A stretch of DNA of 64,000 nucleotides from Phycisphaeraceae bacterium (GTDB taxonomy: Bacteria > Planctomycetota > Phycisphaerae > Phycisphaerales > UBA1924), in contig JAHBXF010000002.1 in assembly GCA_019636615.1 (NCBI GenBank), positions 622,001-686,000 on the forward strand, read 5' to 3'. The notes under the pieces were generated by a model, which did no database searches, had not been told where the DNA came from, and saw only the letters and a program-made list of their open reading frames with translations. This document shows positions 1-8,889 of the stretch, one piece after another. Within the stretch, counting starts at the first letter, position 1. Every line of letters begins with the position of its first letter. Position numbers and translations under genes: made by a program.

Positions 1-1092
1 TCTTCGAACAACGCCTTCAAGGGATGGGCCGAATACGAGACCATGCTGGGCCTGCTCTGGAGAGAGGGCACCGGGCACGGGCCGTTCCACCGCTTCGACG
101 TCACGTTCACAGACCGAGAGCACCCGATCACGCGGGGACTTGCGGACATCACCGACCACCCAGACGAGTTGTACCACGCCCTCGTGAACACGCAGAACGT
201 TCGTTTTCACAGGCTCGCCACGGCGCACGCCGCGCTCGACCGCGGCGGTACCGGCAAGGACGAACCCATGGCCTTCACACTCATGTACGGCGCGGGTCGA
301 GTTTTCGCCACGCCGCTGGGGCATGTCTGGGAAGGGGGCGGTGCCCAGAAACTCTCGGTCAGCAACCCCGCCTTTAAGATTCTCGTTGCGCGTGGGAGCG
401 AATGGGCCGCGACAGGAACGGTGACCCTGCCGGCGCAGTGGCAGGATGTTCGCATGCACAACACGCTGACCGACGCCGAGAAAGCGCAGGGCTGGAAACT
501 CTTGTTCGACGGACAGACTACCGAGCACTTCCGCGGCTTCAGAAAAGCCACCTTCCCCGAACAGGGTTGGATCGTCCGTGACGGCACGCTGACCCACACG
601 AAGGCCGGCAGAGGCGGCGATATCTGCTCGAAGGAGATGTACGGCGATTTCGAGTTCGTCTGCGATTGGCGGGTCGAAGCCGGCGGCAACAGCGGGATCA
701 TGTACCGCTGCTCCGAGGAGCATCAATACCCGTGGCAGACCGGCCCCGAGATGCAGATCCTTGATGATCTCGGGCACGCCGACGGCCGCAACGCCAAGAC
801 GCGGGCCGGCACGCTGTACGATCTCGTCGCCTGCGCCGCGGACGTCTCTCGCCCCGCCGGAGAGTGGAACACGGCACGCGTGATCGCCAGAGGCGGCCGC
901 ATCATCCACGAACTCAACGGTATCGTTGTCGTCGATATCGACCTGGCGAGCGATGAATACAAGGCCGCGCACGCGGCCAGCAAATGGCCCGGCATGCCCC
1001 ACTTCGCCACGCTCGCGCAGGGGCACATCTGCCTGCAGGACCACGGCGACGAAGTCTCATTCCGCAACATCAAGGTCCGCCGGCTCGATTGA
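1..1092 (+). CDS. ThuA-like / DUF1080 (3-keto-disaccharide hydrolase) fusion protein, 5' end missing
   Basis: The frame is open from the first base of the window, so the N-terminus lies outside; 363 residues are visible. The first ~110 residues read like the C-terminal part of a ThuA-like (glutamine-amidotransferase-fold) domain, with the family's HPITRGL segment followed by LYHAL. From about residue 165 a DUF1080/3-keto-disaccharide hydrolase domain begins (GWKLLFDGQTTEHFRGF ... GDFEFVCDWRV ... GGNSGIMYR) and runs to the end, a beta-sandwich found in planctomycete glycan-degrading proteins. ThuA-DUF1080 combinations are common in planctomycetes and are usually exported, but the signal peptide cannot be checked here. 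Role in oligosaccharide breakdown is inferred from the families. It ends 22 bases before prfC, so read-through transcription is likely. Confidence 0.8.
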   Translation, partial: SSNNAFKGWAEYETMLGLLWREGTGHGPFHRFDVTFTDREHPITRGLADITDHPDELYHALVNTQNVRFHRLATAHAALDRGGTGKDEPMAFTLMYGAGRVFATPLGHVWEGGGAQKLSVSNPAFKILVARGSEWAATGTVTLPAQWQDVRMHNTLTDAEKAQGWKLLFDGQTTEHFRGFRKATFPEQGWIVRDGTLTHTKAGRGGDICSKEMYGDFEFVCDWRVEAGGNSGIMYRCSEEHQYPWQTGPEMQILDDLGHADGRNAKTRAGTLYDLVACAADVSRPAGEWNTARVIARGGRIIHELNGIVVVDIDLASDEYKAAHAASKWPGMPHFATLAQGHICLQDHGDEVSFRNIKVRRLD

Positions 1093-1114
1093 GCCGGGCC
1101 GTCTGCCAAACGCC

Positions 1115-2722
1115 ATGCAGCACCTCAACCGCCGCACTTTCGCCATTATTTCGCACCCCGACGCGGGCAAAACGACGCTCACTGAAAAGTTCCTGCTCTA
1201 CGGCGGCGCGTTGCAGCTCGCCGGGTCTGTCACGGCCCGTAAAAACCAGCGTGCCACCGCCTCCGACTGGATGGAGCTCGAGAAGCAGCGCGGCATCTCG
1301 ATCAGTTCAACCGTGCTCCAGTTCGACTATGACGGATACCGGGTGAACCTGCTCGATACGCCGGGCCACAAAGACTTTTCTGAAGACACGTACCGGGTGC
1401 TCACCGCCGTTGACGCCGCGGTGATGGTGATCGATGCCGGCAAAGGCATCGAGCCTCAGACGCTCAAACTCTTCGAAGTCTGCCGGAGGCGGGGTGTGCC
1501 GATCTTCACGTTCATGAACAAACTCGACCGCCCGGCCCGCGACCCGATGTCGCTGCTGGACGAACTCGAGAAGGTGCTGGGTATCGCCGCGTTCCCGGTG
1601 AACTGGCCACTCGGGAACGGCCCCTCGTTCCGCGGGGTCTACGACCGTCTCACCCGCACCGTGCACCTCTTCGATCGCACGCCGGGCGGCGCATACGCGG
1701 CCCCGGTCAAAGTCACCGGGCTTGACGACCCCGGCCTCAAAGATTCGCTCGATGAAGACCTCTACAGCCAGGTGCGCGACGAGGTCGACATGCTGGAAGG
1801 GGCCGGCGCAACCTTCGATCCCGCCCAGGTGCTCGCGGGCCAGATCACCCCCGTCTTCTTCGGAAGCGCGATGAACAACTTCGGTGTTCAACTCTTGCTC
1901 GATGGCTTTCTGAGCATGTCGAGCCCGCCCACCGCCCGACTGGCCGGCGACCGAGTGGTTCAACCGCACGACCCCTTCTTCAGCGGCTTCGTCTTCAAAA
2001 TTCAGGCGAACATGGACCCAAGACACCGCGACAGAGTGGCCTTTGTGCGTGTGGTCTCGGGCAAGTTTCAGCGTGAAATGAGCGTCCTGCACGTGCAGAG
2101 CAACCGAAAGGTGCGGCTCTCGAACGCGGCGAAGATGATGGGGCAGGACCGGGAAACCGTCGACGAGGCGGTCGCCGGCGATGTGGTGGGCATTGTGGGA
2201 CACGATACGTACGGCATCGGCGACACCCTGACCGAAGACCGCACCGTTGTCTACAACGAGATTCCAAGGTTTACGCCCGAGTGCTTCTCCTTCATCCATA
2301 ACCCCAATCCTTCAGACTTCAAGCGATTCCGACTCGGCATCGACCAGTTGCTCCAGGAAGGGGTTGTTCAATCGATCAATCTCGGGCGTTCTCCTCAGCA
2401 GGCGATGCTCCTGGGCGCGATCGGGCCCCTCCAGTTCGAGGTTGTTCAGCACCGATTGAAAGCCGAGTACGGCGCAGACTCCAGATTCGAACGCGCCCCA
2501 TGGACCATGATGCGCTGGTACAGCAAACCCGGTGCCCCCGCCGATTGGAAACCCGATCTGCCCGATGACGCGGTCTTCGCGACCGATCCCGACGGCGGCA
2601 CAGCAATCCTGATGGTTGACGATTGGACCGTGCGCAACCTCGTCAGACGCAATGAAGGCATCGAAGTCTTCACCCTTCCGCCCTCGCAGCGCTCCCCATC
2701 GCACACTCCGGGAACCGCCTGA
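1115..2722 (+). CDS. prfC: Peptide chain release factor 3 (RF3)
   Basis: Translational GTPase that recycles RF1/RF2 from the terminating ribosome. At 535 residues it matches the family length. The P-loop variant SHPDAGKTT is at residues 13-21, DTPGHKDF (G3) near residue 80 and NKLD (G4) near 135; the RF3-specific segments RGISISSTVLQFDY and the C-terminal LGAIGPLQFEVVQHRL are present. The reading frame stays open upstream to 926, but that portion reads as an out-of-frame shadow of the preceding gene, and the ATG at 1115 gives the conserved MxHLNRRTFAIISHPDAGKTT start. The stop overlaps the xylulokinase start (TGATG), so the two are probably co-translated although functionally unrelated. Confidence 0.97.
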   Translation: MQHLNRRTFAIISHPDAGKTTLTEKFLLYGGALQLAGSVTARKNQRATASDWMELEKQRGISISSTVLQFDYDGYRVNLLDTPGHKDFSEDTYRVLTAVDAAVMVIDAGKGIEPQTLKLFEVCRRRGVPIFTFMNKLDRPARDPMSLLDELEKVLGIAAFPVNWPLGNGPSFRGVYDRLTRTVHLFDRTPGGAYAAPVKVTGLDDPGLKDSLDEDLYSQVRDEVDMLEGAGATFDPAQVLAGQITPVFFGSAMNNFGVQLLLDGFLSMSSPPTARLAGDRVVQPHDPFFSGFVFKIQANMDPRHRDRVAFVRVVSGKFQREMSVLHVQSNRKVRLSNAAKMMGQDRETVDEAVAGDVVGIVGHDTYGIGDTLTEDRTVVYNEIPRFTPECFSFIHNPNPSDFKRFRLGIDQLLQEGVVQSINLGRSPQQAMLLGAIGPLQFEVVQHRLKAEYGADSRFERAPWTMMRWYSKPGAPADWKPDLPDDAVFATDPDGGTAILMVDDWTVRNLVRRNEGIEVFTLPPSQRSPSHTPGTA

Positions 2723-4347
2723 TGACTGCCCCCGCAGTCAAGTCAACGCCCGCCCCCGCGCTGCTGCTCGGGCTGGATGTCGGCACCTCGGGCGCGAAGG
2801 GCGTGCTTGTCAGCGTCGCGGGGGATGTGCTGGCGGAACGTGTCTCGCACTATGAACCTTCAAGACCCCACCCCGGCTGGTCTCAACAAGACCCGCTTGA
2901 TTGGTGGAACGCGGTCGTGGAGGTCATCCGTAGTATCCTTCAACAGACGGGCACCCCGCCCTCACACATCATCGCGATCGGGCTTTCCGGGCAGATGCAC
3001 GGCAGTGTGCTTCTCGGCGCAGAGGCACGCAACTCGTCCGGCCGGAGTGACCCGCTGTGCCCCGCGTTGCTCTGGAACGACCAGCGAACCGACGTGCAGT
3101 GCCGGAAGATCAAAGAACGATTTGGCTCTGTGGCTGCGATCTTGGAGCACGTGGGCAACGCACCGCTGCCAGGTTTCACGCTCCCCAAACTCCTGTGGAT
3201 GCAAGAGCACGAGCCGTCGCTCTGGGCGCAGGTTGCGCACCTGCTCATGCCCAAAGACTTCATCGCGTACCGGCTGACCGGCACGATCGCTACCGACGTG
3301 GGTGATGCCTCCGGCACCCTCCTCTTCGATGTCGCCCATCGCCGCTGGAGTTCAGCCTTCTCGCACGAGTTCGGCATCAACCCGGACATCCTCCCGTCAG
3401 TCTTTGAATCCGCCGATGTTGTCGGCCTCATCACACCAAGCGCGGGGTTGAGCACGGGGCTTCTCCCCGGAACCCCGGTCATCATCGGCAGCGGCGACAA
3501 TCAGGCCGCGGCCGTTGGTGCCGGCGCTGTCGAGCCTGGCGTTGCGGTCGCCGTGCTGGGCACCAGCGGCGTCATTCTTGCGCCTTCAGATTCACCACGT
3601 CTGGATCTTAGCAACCCCGGCTCGGCTCCTCCCGCTCCCGCAGGACGGCTCCACACGATGTGCGCAGCCGCGGGCCATGATGCTTGGTGCATGACGGGGT
3701 GCACGCTTTCCGCCGGTTTTTCCCTTTCGTGGGCCAGGCAGACCATCGCGCCGGACCTCACGCTCGAACAGTTTCTCGAAGCCGCTGCACAGGCGCCGCC
3801 GGGTTCGGCTGGTCTGTGCTTTGTGCCGCACCTCACCGGCGAACGGTGCCCCACGCCGGATGCCTTTGCGCGTGCCGCGTGGGTGGGCCTCACCGCTTCA
3901 CACTCTCGCAATCACATGTGCCGCGCCGTGATCGAAGGTGTCACCGCATCCATGGCCAGCATCCTGAGCCTTGTCTCTGCCTGCGGGGTTGGCGTTCACA
4001 CTCTCCGCGTGAGTGGCGGCGGCAACCGAAGCCCATTCTGGAGACAACTTCAGGCAGATGTGTACCGGGTGCCCATTGTCAGCACGAACCAATCGGAAGT
4101 TGGCTCGGCTCTCGGCGCGGCGTTGCTCGCCGGTGTCGGCGCGGGGGTGTGGCCCACCGTTCAGGCGGCGTGCCGTGAGTTCATCAAAGTCACCAGCGTG
4201 GTTGAGCCACGCCCCGATGCCCCAGAAGTGCTGCAAACACTGGCGGCGCGGCTGGCAATGGTCTATGAGCACATCCGGCCGCTGGGACACGCACTGCACG
4301 ATGCCGAAACTTCGCATCAGCAACGCGAGATCGTCTCTCCCGGTTGA
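2722..4347 (+). CDS. xylB: Xylulokinase (FGGY-family sugar kinase)
   Basis: Phosphorylates D-xylulose to xylulose-5-phosphate for the pentose phosphate pathway. The 541-residue FGGY kinase has the N-terminal ATPase motif LLGLDVGTSGAKG at residues 13-25, the substrate segment GLSGQMHGSVLL, the WNDQRT motif, GFTLPKLLWM, and the second-domain GSGDNQAAAVGAG and RVSGGGNRSPFWRQ segments. The combination with SGQMHG and the catalytic-region WNDQR fits xylulokinase better than glycerol or gluconate kinase. No xylose isomerase or transporter is visible nearby. The start overlaps the prfC stop by one base. The stop abuts the stop of the opposite-strand small gene with no spacer. Confidence 0.93.
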   Translation: MTAPAVKSTPAPALLLGLDVGTSGAKGVLVSVAGDVLAERVSHYEPSRPHPGWSQQDPLDWWNAVVEVIRSILQQTGTPPSHIIAIGLSGQMHGSVLLGAEARNSSGRSDPLCPALLWNDQRTDVQCRKIKERFGSVAAILEHVGNAPLPGFTLPKLLWMQEHEPSLWAQVAHLLMPKDFIAYRLTGTIATDVGDASGTLLFDVAHRRWSSAFSHEFGINPDILPSVFESADVVGLITPSAGLSTGLLPGTPVIIGSGDNQAAAVGAGAVEPGVAVAVLGTSGVILAPSDSPRLDLSNPGSAPPAPAGRLHTMCAAAGHDAWCMTGCTLSAGFSLSWARQTIAPDLTLEQFLEAAAQAPPGSAGLCFVPHLTGERCPTPDAFARAAWVGLTASHSRNHMCRAVIEGVTASMASILSLVSACGVGVHTLRVSGGGNRSPFWRQLQADVYRVPIVSTNQSEVGSALGAALLAGVGAGVWPTVQAACREFIKVTSVVEPRPDAPEVLQTLAARLAMVYEHIRPLGHALHDAETSHQQREIVSPG

Positions 4348-4614
4348 CTATCTCCCGGGTACCGCCATCGGCCCGTGGTTTGTGACGCCTTCGGGCGGTG
4401 CCTGTGGGGGCAATGGCTCGGGCTCGTTTGCCGGCATCTGATCACGGAAGGCATCCAACTGTCGCTGCGCGGCCAGGGTTGATGCCTCCTCCTGCGCCAT
4501 CCCTGCTCGCCACGCGTAGATGCGCCATGCCGAAACCCCGAGCACCGCCACAGCGATGCTTAGGAAGATGACCTTCCTTGATGAAGCCATCGAGCCCGAA
4601 CTTTGCGATCCCAT
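4348..4614 (-). CDS. Small single-span membrane protein, unknown function
   Basis: 88 residues. After a short Ser-rich N-terminus, residues ~14-33 form one hydrophobic helix (VIFLSIAVAVLGVSAW) followed by a charged, then Pro/Glu-rich tail, giving a bitopic membrane protein with a probably extracytoplasmic tail. It starts 51 bases downstream of the pseudopilin-like gene on the same strand, so it may be an accessory to that protein, as small genes next to planctomycete pseudopilins often are. No recognisable domain. The alternative start at the internal Met (MASSRK, residue 9) would still precede the helix. That it is a real gene rests on the coherent membrane topology and on filling the gap exactly to the xylB stop. 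Confidence 0.6.
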   Translation of the reverse strand: MGSQSSGSMASSRKVIFLSIAVAVLGVSAWRIYAWRAGMAQEEASTLAAQRQLDAFRDQMPANEPEPLPPQAPPEGVTNHGPMAVPGR

Positions 4615-4665
4615 GCATCACTCCCGATAACACAACACCACGCCCTCAGCGCCAGATTGCACGGT

Positions 4666-5643
4666 TCAGCGAAGATCACGCCCGCGGACGCCGTCACGCG
4701 TCGCCCAGAAGAACGCGGGGCTGCCATAGGTCCAGATAAACCCCTGTGTACGGCCGTACTGCATGTATTGACCGCTCATCTCAGACTCACCCGGGTTCCA
4801 TGTTCCCGATGGGTGAAGGAGCATCGCCGGGTTTCTGTCGGGTGGCGCGGCCGTGTCGAGAATGATGTCAGACATGTCCACCGTCCTGGCGCTCCCGTCG
4901 GTGATGGCGACCTGGGGCTTGGCCCCGGGTTGATTCCACATCGGCCGCTTGATGCCGGTGAAGTCTTTGTTCTCAAAGAGCATGACCTTGGCCGACGGCG
5001 TGAGCACATCGGTGGTGCGGTTTCGGCGGAAGTACCAGCGGTTGCTCGCCGCGCCGGTGAGACGCACGGCCGGCGCAAACCGCGCGGGGTCCTGCCAGAA
5101 GACGGGCGGGTACCAGTACGACGAGGGGAAGATCCACTCGATGTTGGACTGCGCGTTCTGGTTGTTATTCTCGCGGAACCAGCGCTGAAGTTCGATGTCA
5201 TCCGGCGCCACGTTCGACTTGAAGCGAGAGTTCACATCCCGCTCTTGAAAGAGCGTATGCGCGATCCAGTGATAGCCATACCCCTCCGAGCCGCTCGTGC
5301 TGTACGGAGGCCCGTAGCACCAGCCGTAACTGCCGAAGGCGTTGGGCGGTGGCGGCTGCTGCACCCAGACCCACGGCTGAGAGAGGTTGTCCGTCCCAGG
5401 CTGGAACGGGTTGACGAAGCAGTCTTTCTGTTCGTTGGCATAGGCGTGGATGAACTGCGAGTTGGTACGCAGGTTCGCCATGCTGATGACGCGGCGGGCA
5501 GAGCCCCTTGCCTTGCCCAGCGCCGGGAGCAGCAGAGAAATCAGCAGCGCAATGACCGCGATGACCACCAGGAGTTCAATCAGCGTGAACCCACGCTTCT
5601 TCGAACCGCTCACAAAGACGTTCGTTCGGCACAGCCTGAGCAT
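4666..5643 (-). CDS. Pseudopilin-like protein with prepilin N-terminal cleavage/methylation motif
   Basis: 325 residues. A class III signal [24 protein letters not shown] sits near residues 16-39: the peptidase would cut after Gly and the Glu at +5 is present. The rest is a large extracytoplasmic domain rich in Trp, Pro and Tyr, ending with an [15 protein letters not shown] segment like the H-X9-DG-type C-termini of planctomycete pseudopilins. Such proteins are abundant in planctomycetes and are thought to be surface or secretion-associated; the specific role is unknown. The frame extends upstream, but a GGAGG sequence 7 bases before the ATG at 5643 fixes this start. It lies between topoisomerase VI subunit A and a small membrane protein on the same strand. 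Confidence 0.85.
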   Translation of the reverse strand: MLRLCRTNVFVSGSKKRGFTLIELLVVIAVIALLISLLLPALGKARGSARRVISMANLRTNSQFIHAYANEQKDCFVNPFQPGTDNLSQPWVWVQQPPPPNAFGSYGWCYGPPYSTSGSEGYGYHWIAHTLFQERDVNSRFKSNVAPDDIELQRWFRENNNQNAQSNIEWIFPSSYWYPPVFWQDPARFAPAVRLTGAASNRWYFRRNRTTDVLTPSAKVMLFENKDFTGIKRPMWNQPGAKPQVAITDGSARTVDMSDIILDTAAPPDRNPAMLLHPSGTWNPGESEMSGQYMQYGRTQGFIWTYGSPAFFWATRDGVRGRDLR

Positions 5644-5790
5644 TGGGCTACCTCCCCACGGCGAGAACCGCCGCGTGTGACTGACCAACTCTATCGGCCC
5701 AGCCCCTCCACCGCAGTCGAATTCTCGGACCCGGCCGCCAAAATTACCAGCCCTCACCCCGCCGGCGTGGCAAAAACCCGGCACGTAGCC

Positions 5791-6945
5791 TCAATCGAGC
5801 CAGTCCCGCGCCTTGAGTCGGGCGGGCACATACTCCTCGGTCACGTACGAGATGTCCTTGTTCAGCATGGCTTCCACTTCCATCTTGAAGCCGTTCTGAA
5901 GCAGCAATCCGATCTCATTCTGCCATGCCTTGTTGTCCGCGAACCACGGGTAGGCCATGATCTCCTGGGCCCGCTTGATGTCCTTGTCTTCCATGTCGAT
6001 CTTCACCGCGTCCGACAGGCCGCACTCTTTGTAGTCCTTGGCCCTGATCCCCAGGAACTTCGCCTCGGGGATCGCAAGCCGGGTGCTCTCAAACGCCAGC
6101 GAGATCGAACCCTGCTTGATCACGCTGTAGATGTAGTGCCCCCACGGGTCGCAATCGAGCACGCAGATGATCGGCAGTTTCAGTTCCTGGTTCAGCCGCT
6201 GCAGAAGCCGGCGGCACCCCCGCGGCGGCTGCCCTGACCCGTGCGTCAGAATGCAGTTGTGCTTTTCCCAGAAGCGGTCCTCGTTGAACCGGTTCCACAC
6301 CGTCCCCTTCTCGACATGAAGCACGAACTTCGCCTCGCACTTTTTGAACTGGATGACGTCCGGCTCCACGATGCTCGGCAGGGCGTACCCGCCGCTGCCC
6401 ATCCGCCGGCAGTCGATCTCGTCGCCCTTGTCGATGAGCGTGATATTGCCGATCATCGCCCCGCGGTTCTCGGCGAAGATGTGCAGCTCTTCCCGCAGGG
6501 CGCCCATCGACACTTCGAGATCTTCCAGGATCGGGTCGCTCTCGTCCTGCGTGTCGAAGGTGTTCTCTTTCGTGCCCGCCACCGTGTGCTTGGCGATGTA
6601 GAACACGCCACGCAGGCTGCTCGTCTTGCCCTCTTCGATCAGTTTCTTGATGGTGCTCGCGTGCAGCGTTGTCTGCATGAACTGCTTGGCTGTCTTGAGA
6701 TCAAAGAGGGGCCGTTCCCCCTTCGCGTCTCCCATCTGCAGGATCCCCTTCTTCTTGTTCCAGACCGTGTTCGACCTCGAACGGGTGGGGATTTCCAGCC
6801 TGGGTTCTTTGCCCTTGAGCGCGGCACCCGCCACCGCGTCCGCGAGCGATCGGATCTTTTTCAGTGTCGCGGCGTCCCGCTCTTTGAGTTTCGCGGAAGG
6901 CCCCGGGGTGGCGGGTTTGGCAGAGGGGGTCGGTTTCTTGGCCAT
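5791..6945 (-). CDS. top6A: DNA topoisomerase VI subunit A (Spo11-like, type IIB)
   Basis: Cleavage subunit of type IIB topoisomerase, which with an ATPase B subunit passes one duplex through another. 384 residues from the ATG. The 5Y-CAP domain carries the catalytic Tyr at residue 116 in SLRGVFYIAKH. The Toprim domain has its Glu in FVLHVEKGTVW (residue 212) and the metal-binding DCDPWG near residues 274-279. Length and order match archaeal Top6A/Spo11. The first ~25 residues are a Lys/Pro/Ala-rich tail. A GTG at 6990 would add 15 residues that look non-conserved. No GHKL ATPase (subunit B) gene is present in this window, so the partner is encoded elsewhere or missing. Topoisomerase VI is mainly archaeal and plant but is known in some bacteria including planctomycetes. 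Confidence 0.92.
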   Translation of the reverse strand: MAKKPTPSAKPATPGPSAKLKERDAATLKKIRSLADAVAGAALKGKEPRLEIPTRSRSNTVWNKKKGILQMGDAKGERPLFDLKTAKQFMQTTLHASTIKKLIEEGKTSSLRGVFYIAKHTVAGTKENTFDTQDESDPILEDLEVSMGALREELHIFAENRGAMIGNITLIDKGDEIDCRRMGSGGYALPSIVEPDVIQFKKCEAKFVLHVEKGTVWNRFNEDRFWEKHNCILTHGSGQPPRGCRRLLQRLNQELKLPIICVLDCDPWGHYIYSVIKQGSISLAFESTRLAIPEAKFLGIRAKDYKECGLSDAVKIDMEDKDIKRAQEIMAYPWFADNKAWQNEIGLLLQNGFKMEVEAMLNKDISYVTEEYVPARLKARDWLD

Positions 6946-7020
6946 GGGTTTTCGGTAGGCTTGCGGGTCGCAGAACTCTCGACGCGCCACACTGTACGGC
7001 GTGGTCCCCGCTGTGTCCGC

Positions 7021-7086
7021 CCGTGGGCATCACGGTTCCTTGCCACGGCGCGCGAGCAGGGCCGGCCCCTTTCCAGGACCGGCCCT
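7021..7086. repeat. Two inverted repeats in the gap upstream of topoisomerase VI-A
   Basis: The 215-base gap between the coiled-coil gene and top6A has two hairpin-forming repeats: CCGTGG (7021-7026) with CCACGG (7043-7048), and AGGGCCGG (7058-7065) with CCGGCCCT (7079-7086). No T-run follows on either strand, so a simple intrinsic terminator is not supported; they may slow or process the leftward transcript. Nothing else is recognisable in the gap. Confidence 0.4.
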
Positions 7087-7160
7087 CGCACGCCTCAAAA
7101 GACTCAATCAGCCGCGTCCATGTGGCCTGTGGGCATGCCCGCCCACGCCATGACAGACGC

Positions 7161-7448
7161 TTATTCCTCTTCCTGGCCGGCATCTTCCTGCGCGGCACGG
7201 GTCTCGATCAGTTTTCGCAGGTAGTCGTTCTCACGCCGGGTTGCCTCAAGGTCAAAGACGAGGTACTTCACGCTCAGCCGCAGATAGTCCAGTGACTCCT
7301 GCAACTCGCCCACCGTCTTCTTCATGCGTTCGTGCCGGTCACGGGTCTCTTCGGCCAGTCGGGCGAGGGGCTCCCGCTCTTGCGGCGGAAGGCTGTCGAT
7401 CTGCTTCATCAGTTCGCCCAGTTTGTTCTGGAAGTCCTGCTCGTTCAT
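7161..7448 (-). CDS. Small coiled-coil protein, unknown function
   Basis: 95 residues, almost entirely charged helix: KLGELMKQIDSLPPQER, then a long heptad-like stretch from about residue 32 (MKKTVGELQESLDYLRLSVKYLVFDLEATRRENDYLRKL) and an acidic tail ending in QEEE. No signal peptide or membrane span, so cytoplasmic. The ATG at 7448 has AGAGGAG about 9 bases upstream; the longer open frame to 7517 lacks a better site. It resembles small scaffold or zapB-like coiled-coil proteins in form only, and I cannot name a family. It lies in the same-strand run between the DUF3553 protein and top6A. Confidence 0.75.
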   Translation of the reverse strand: MNEQDFQNKLGELMKQIDSLPPQEREPLARLAEETRDRHERMKKTVGELQESLDYLRLSVKYLVFDLEATRRENDYLRKLIETRAAQEDAGQEEE

Positions 7449-7660
7449 CTCTCGTGCTCCTCTGGTCTTGAGTTGTGCCGCCAACGCTCCGCACGGGTCG
7501 CACCGTGCGGCCCGCACCGGGAACTATGCAACCGCCAGGCCATGCCGGCGTGCCAGAGGTCTACAGGTCGATAAAATCGTGCTCTTGAGCCCCCCGACGG
7601 GCTCTCTGCACAGGCTCACCCGGCCGCGTCACAACCGGATGTGCCGGATGATGCCGAAAC

Positions 7661-8263
7661 TCAACGGCCGGTGTCAACCCGACGCAGCGCCGACTTGGCC
7701 GCGGGGTTCGCCGCGGCCACCATCGTCCGAAGGGTGGCCGCATCCTCGCGTCGCATGTCTCTGAGCAGTTTCTTCAGGTGCTCGTCGAGATCAAACCGGA
7801 ATCGCCCGAACCATTCCTCCAGTTCATGCCTGTTGAACCGAGAGAGAGGGTCTTTCAGCCCGGTCTGCATCGCCGCCCAATCCAGCAGCAGGGTGTTGTT
7901 CTCCCCGTAGCGGTAAAGATCCAGCGTCGCCGCCAGCCGTTTCGCCAATGGAGTGAACGGATCTGTCGCCCGTTCGGGAAGACGTGTCATGATCGACTTG
8001 ATCTCGCTCTGCGTCAGTGCGCTGTTCATGCCGTCTCGCTCCTCTTGCCCTTGGGCCGGGCCCGGTTCCGTCCGCAGCGGCATCGCCCCCGCGGCTTTCA
8101 GTTCTGCAAACTCCGTCGAGATCGCCTTTGTGCCACCGCGCTCGAAACGCACCGTGAGACGCTGGAACGCTCCCCCAGCCACCAACTCGCACGCCAGCAC
8201 ATGCCCCACACCCCATTCAGGCTTGGCCGCATGAACAACCCTGTCGCCTTTGCTCCACACCAC
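7661..8263 (-). CDS. DUF3553 domain protein
   Basis: 200 residues. The N-terminal ~60 residues (WSKGDRVVHAAKPEWGVGHVL ... LTVRFERGGTKAISTEFAEL) match the DUF3553 fold, a small SH3-like beta domain also found at the C-terminus of UvrD-type helicases. The rest is alpha-helical with an LLRDMRRED segment and no recognised enzyme motif. Start choice: GTG at 8263 directly precedes the DUF3553 start, with GGAG 8 bases upstream. An ATG at 8473 would add 70 residues of low-complexity sequence with no domain, so I prefer the GTG. Nucleic-acid or protein interaction is a guess from the fold. It opens the leftward run that ends at 4348, divergent from rpoZ. Confidence 0.72.
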   Translation of the reverse strand: MVWSKGDRVVHAAKPEWGVGHVLACELVAGGAFQRLTVRFERGGTKAISTEFAELKAAGAMPLRTEPGPAQGQEERDGMNSALTQSEIKSIMTRLPERATDPFTPLAKRLAATLDLYRYGENNTLLLDWAAMQTGLKDPLSRFNRHELEEWFGRFRFDLDEHLKKLLRDMRREDAATLRTMVAAANPAAKSALRRVDTGR

Positions 8264-8615
8264 TCTTCTTGCTCCAGAGTCATTGCGGTGGCCCGCCTGG
8301 GCGACCACGCTTGAACTTCCCAACGCGTTCCCGGCCCTCCGCTCAATACCTTCTCGCGATACAGAGCGGATACCGAACACCAGTTCCGTGTGCTCGAACA
8401 GCGTCGGCGCGTCTTCCCCCACCGGCGATCGACATTCCCCGGCGTTTGGGCATTCCGTGAGGCGTGCTCGCATGCCCGAGAGGGCACCCGCGCATTGTCA
8501 ACGCCCGCCGGAAAGCATAGGATATGCCCCTTGGGTGCCCAGCACGCCCGCGAGGCTCTCTCCGCAGAGAGTCACTCAACCACCGCCAGCCACGCCACGA
8601 GAAGACCACGAAACC
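8264..8615. other. Divergent intergenic region DUF3553 gene / rpoZ
   Basis: 352 bases without a supported gene. The right half holds a good rightward promoter (8495-8523) for rpoZ-coaC and, at about 8558-8573, a short CTCTC/GAGAG inverted repeat in the leader. For the leftward DUF3553 gene I see a GGAG ribosome-binding site (8272-8275) but no convincing promoter. Both strands have open frames across this stretch but without ribosome-binding sites or domain content. Confidence 0.5.
8495..8523 (+). promoter_or_regulatory. Sigma70-type promoter for rpoZ-coaC
   Basis: -35 TTGTCA (8495-8500), 17-base spacer, -10 TAGGAT (8518-8523). Predicted transcription start is near 8530, about 86 bases before the rpoZ ATG. 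Five of six bases match the -35 consensus and the spacing is optimal. Confidence 0.6.
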
Positions 8616-8846
8616 ATGATTGAAGCCCTCAAGAGCGACGAGATTGTGAACAAAGTCGGCGGCAGGTTCAAACTCTGCGCCCTCATCCAGCGCCGGCTGG
8701 TGCAACTCATGGAAGGCGCACGCCCTCTCGTGCCCCGCGACGGCCGCTCAGACCTCGAACTCGTGATCGAAGAGATTCTTCAGGACAAAATCACCCTCGA
8801 GTTTGACCGCGAATCCTTCGACACATCAAAGCATCAGCCCAACTGA
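8616..8846 (+). CDS. rpoZ: RNA polymerase omega subunit
   Basis: 76-residue omega subunit, which helps assemble beta-prime into RNA polymerase. The conserved core is recognisable: IVNKVGGRFKLCALIQRRLVQLMEGARPLV followed by the acidic ELVIEEILQDKITLEF tail, matching the omega fold around helix 2 (xGNRFxLxxxAxxRARQL). The ATG at 8616 is the only start giving omega length; the longer frame upstream is not conserved. It sits immediately before coaC, as rpoZ-coaBC pairs do in many bacteria, which supports the call. It is transcribed from the promoter at 8495-8523. Confidence 0.88.
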   Translation: MIEALKSDEIVNKVGGRFKLCALIQRRLVQLMEGARPLVPRDGRSDLELVIEEILQDKITLEFDRESFDTSKHQPN

Positions 8847-8889
8847 CGCAGCACCGACGCGGCCGCTCAAAACCGCCGCGTCACTCGAG

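Noticed and set aside
926-1114. Upstream extension of prfC
   Set aside because: The extra 63 codons overlap the preceding gene out of frame and have no family support; the ATG at 1115 matches the conserved RF3 start.
4603-6237. Long rightward open frame (544 codons)
   Set aside because: It is antisense to the pseudopilin and top6A genes, with no domain and no ribosome-binding site; a GC-rich frame shadow.
7587-7604. GAGCCC/GGGCTC hairpin as a terminator
   Set aside because: Six-bp stem with no adjacent T-run on either strand; too weak to call.
8264-8473. Upstream extension of the DUF3553 protein
   Set aside because: Adds 70 residues of unstructured sequence, whereas GTG 8263 has a ribosome-binding site directly before the domain.
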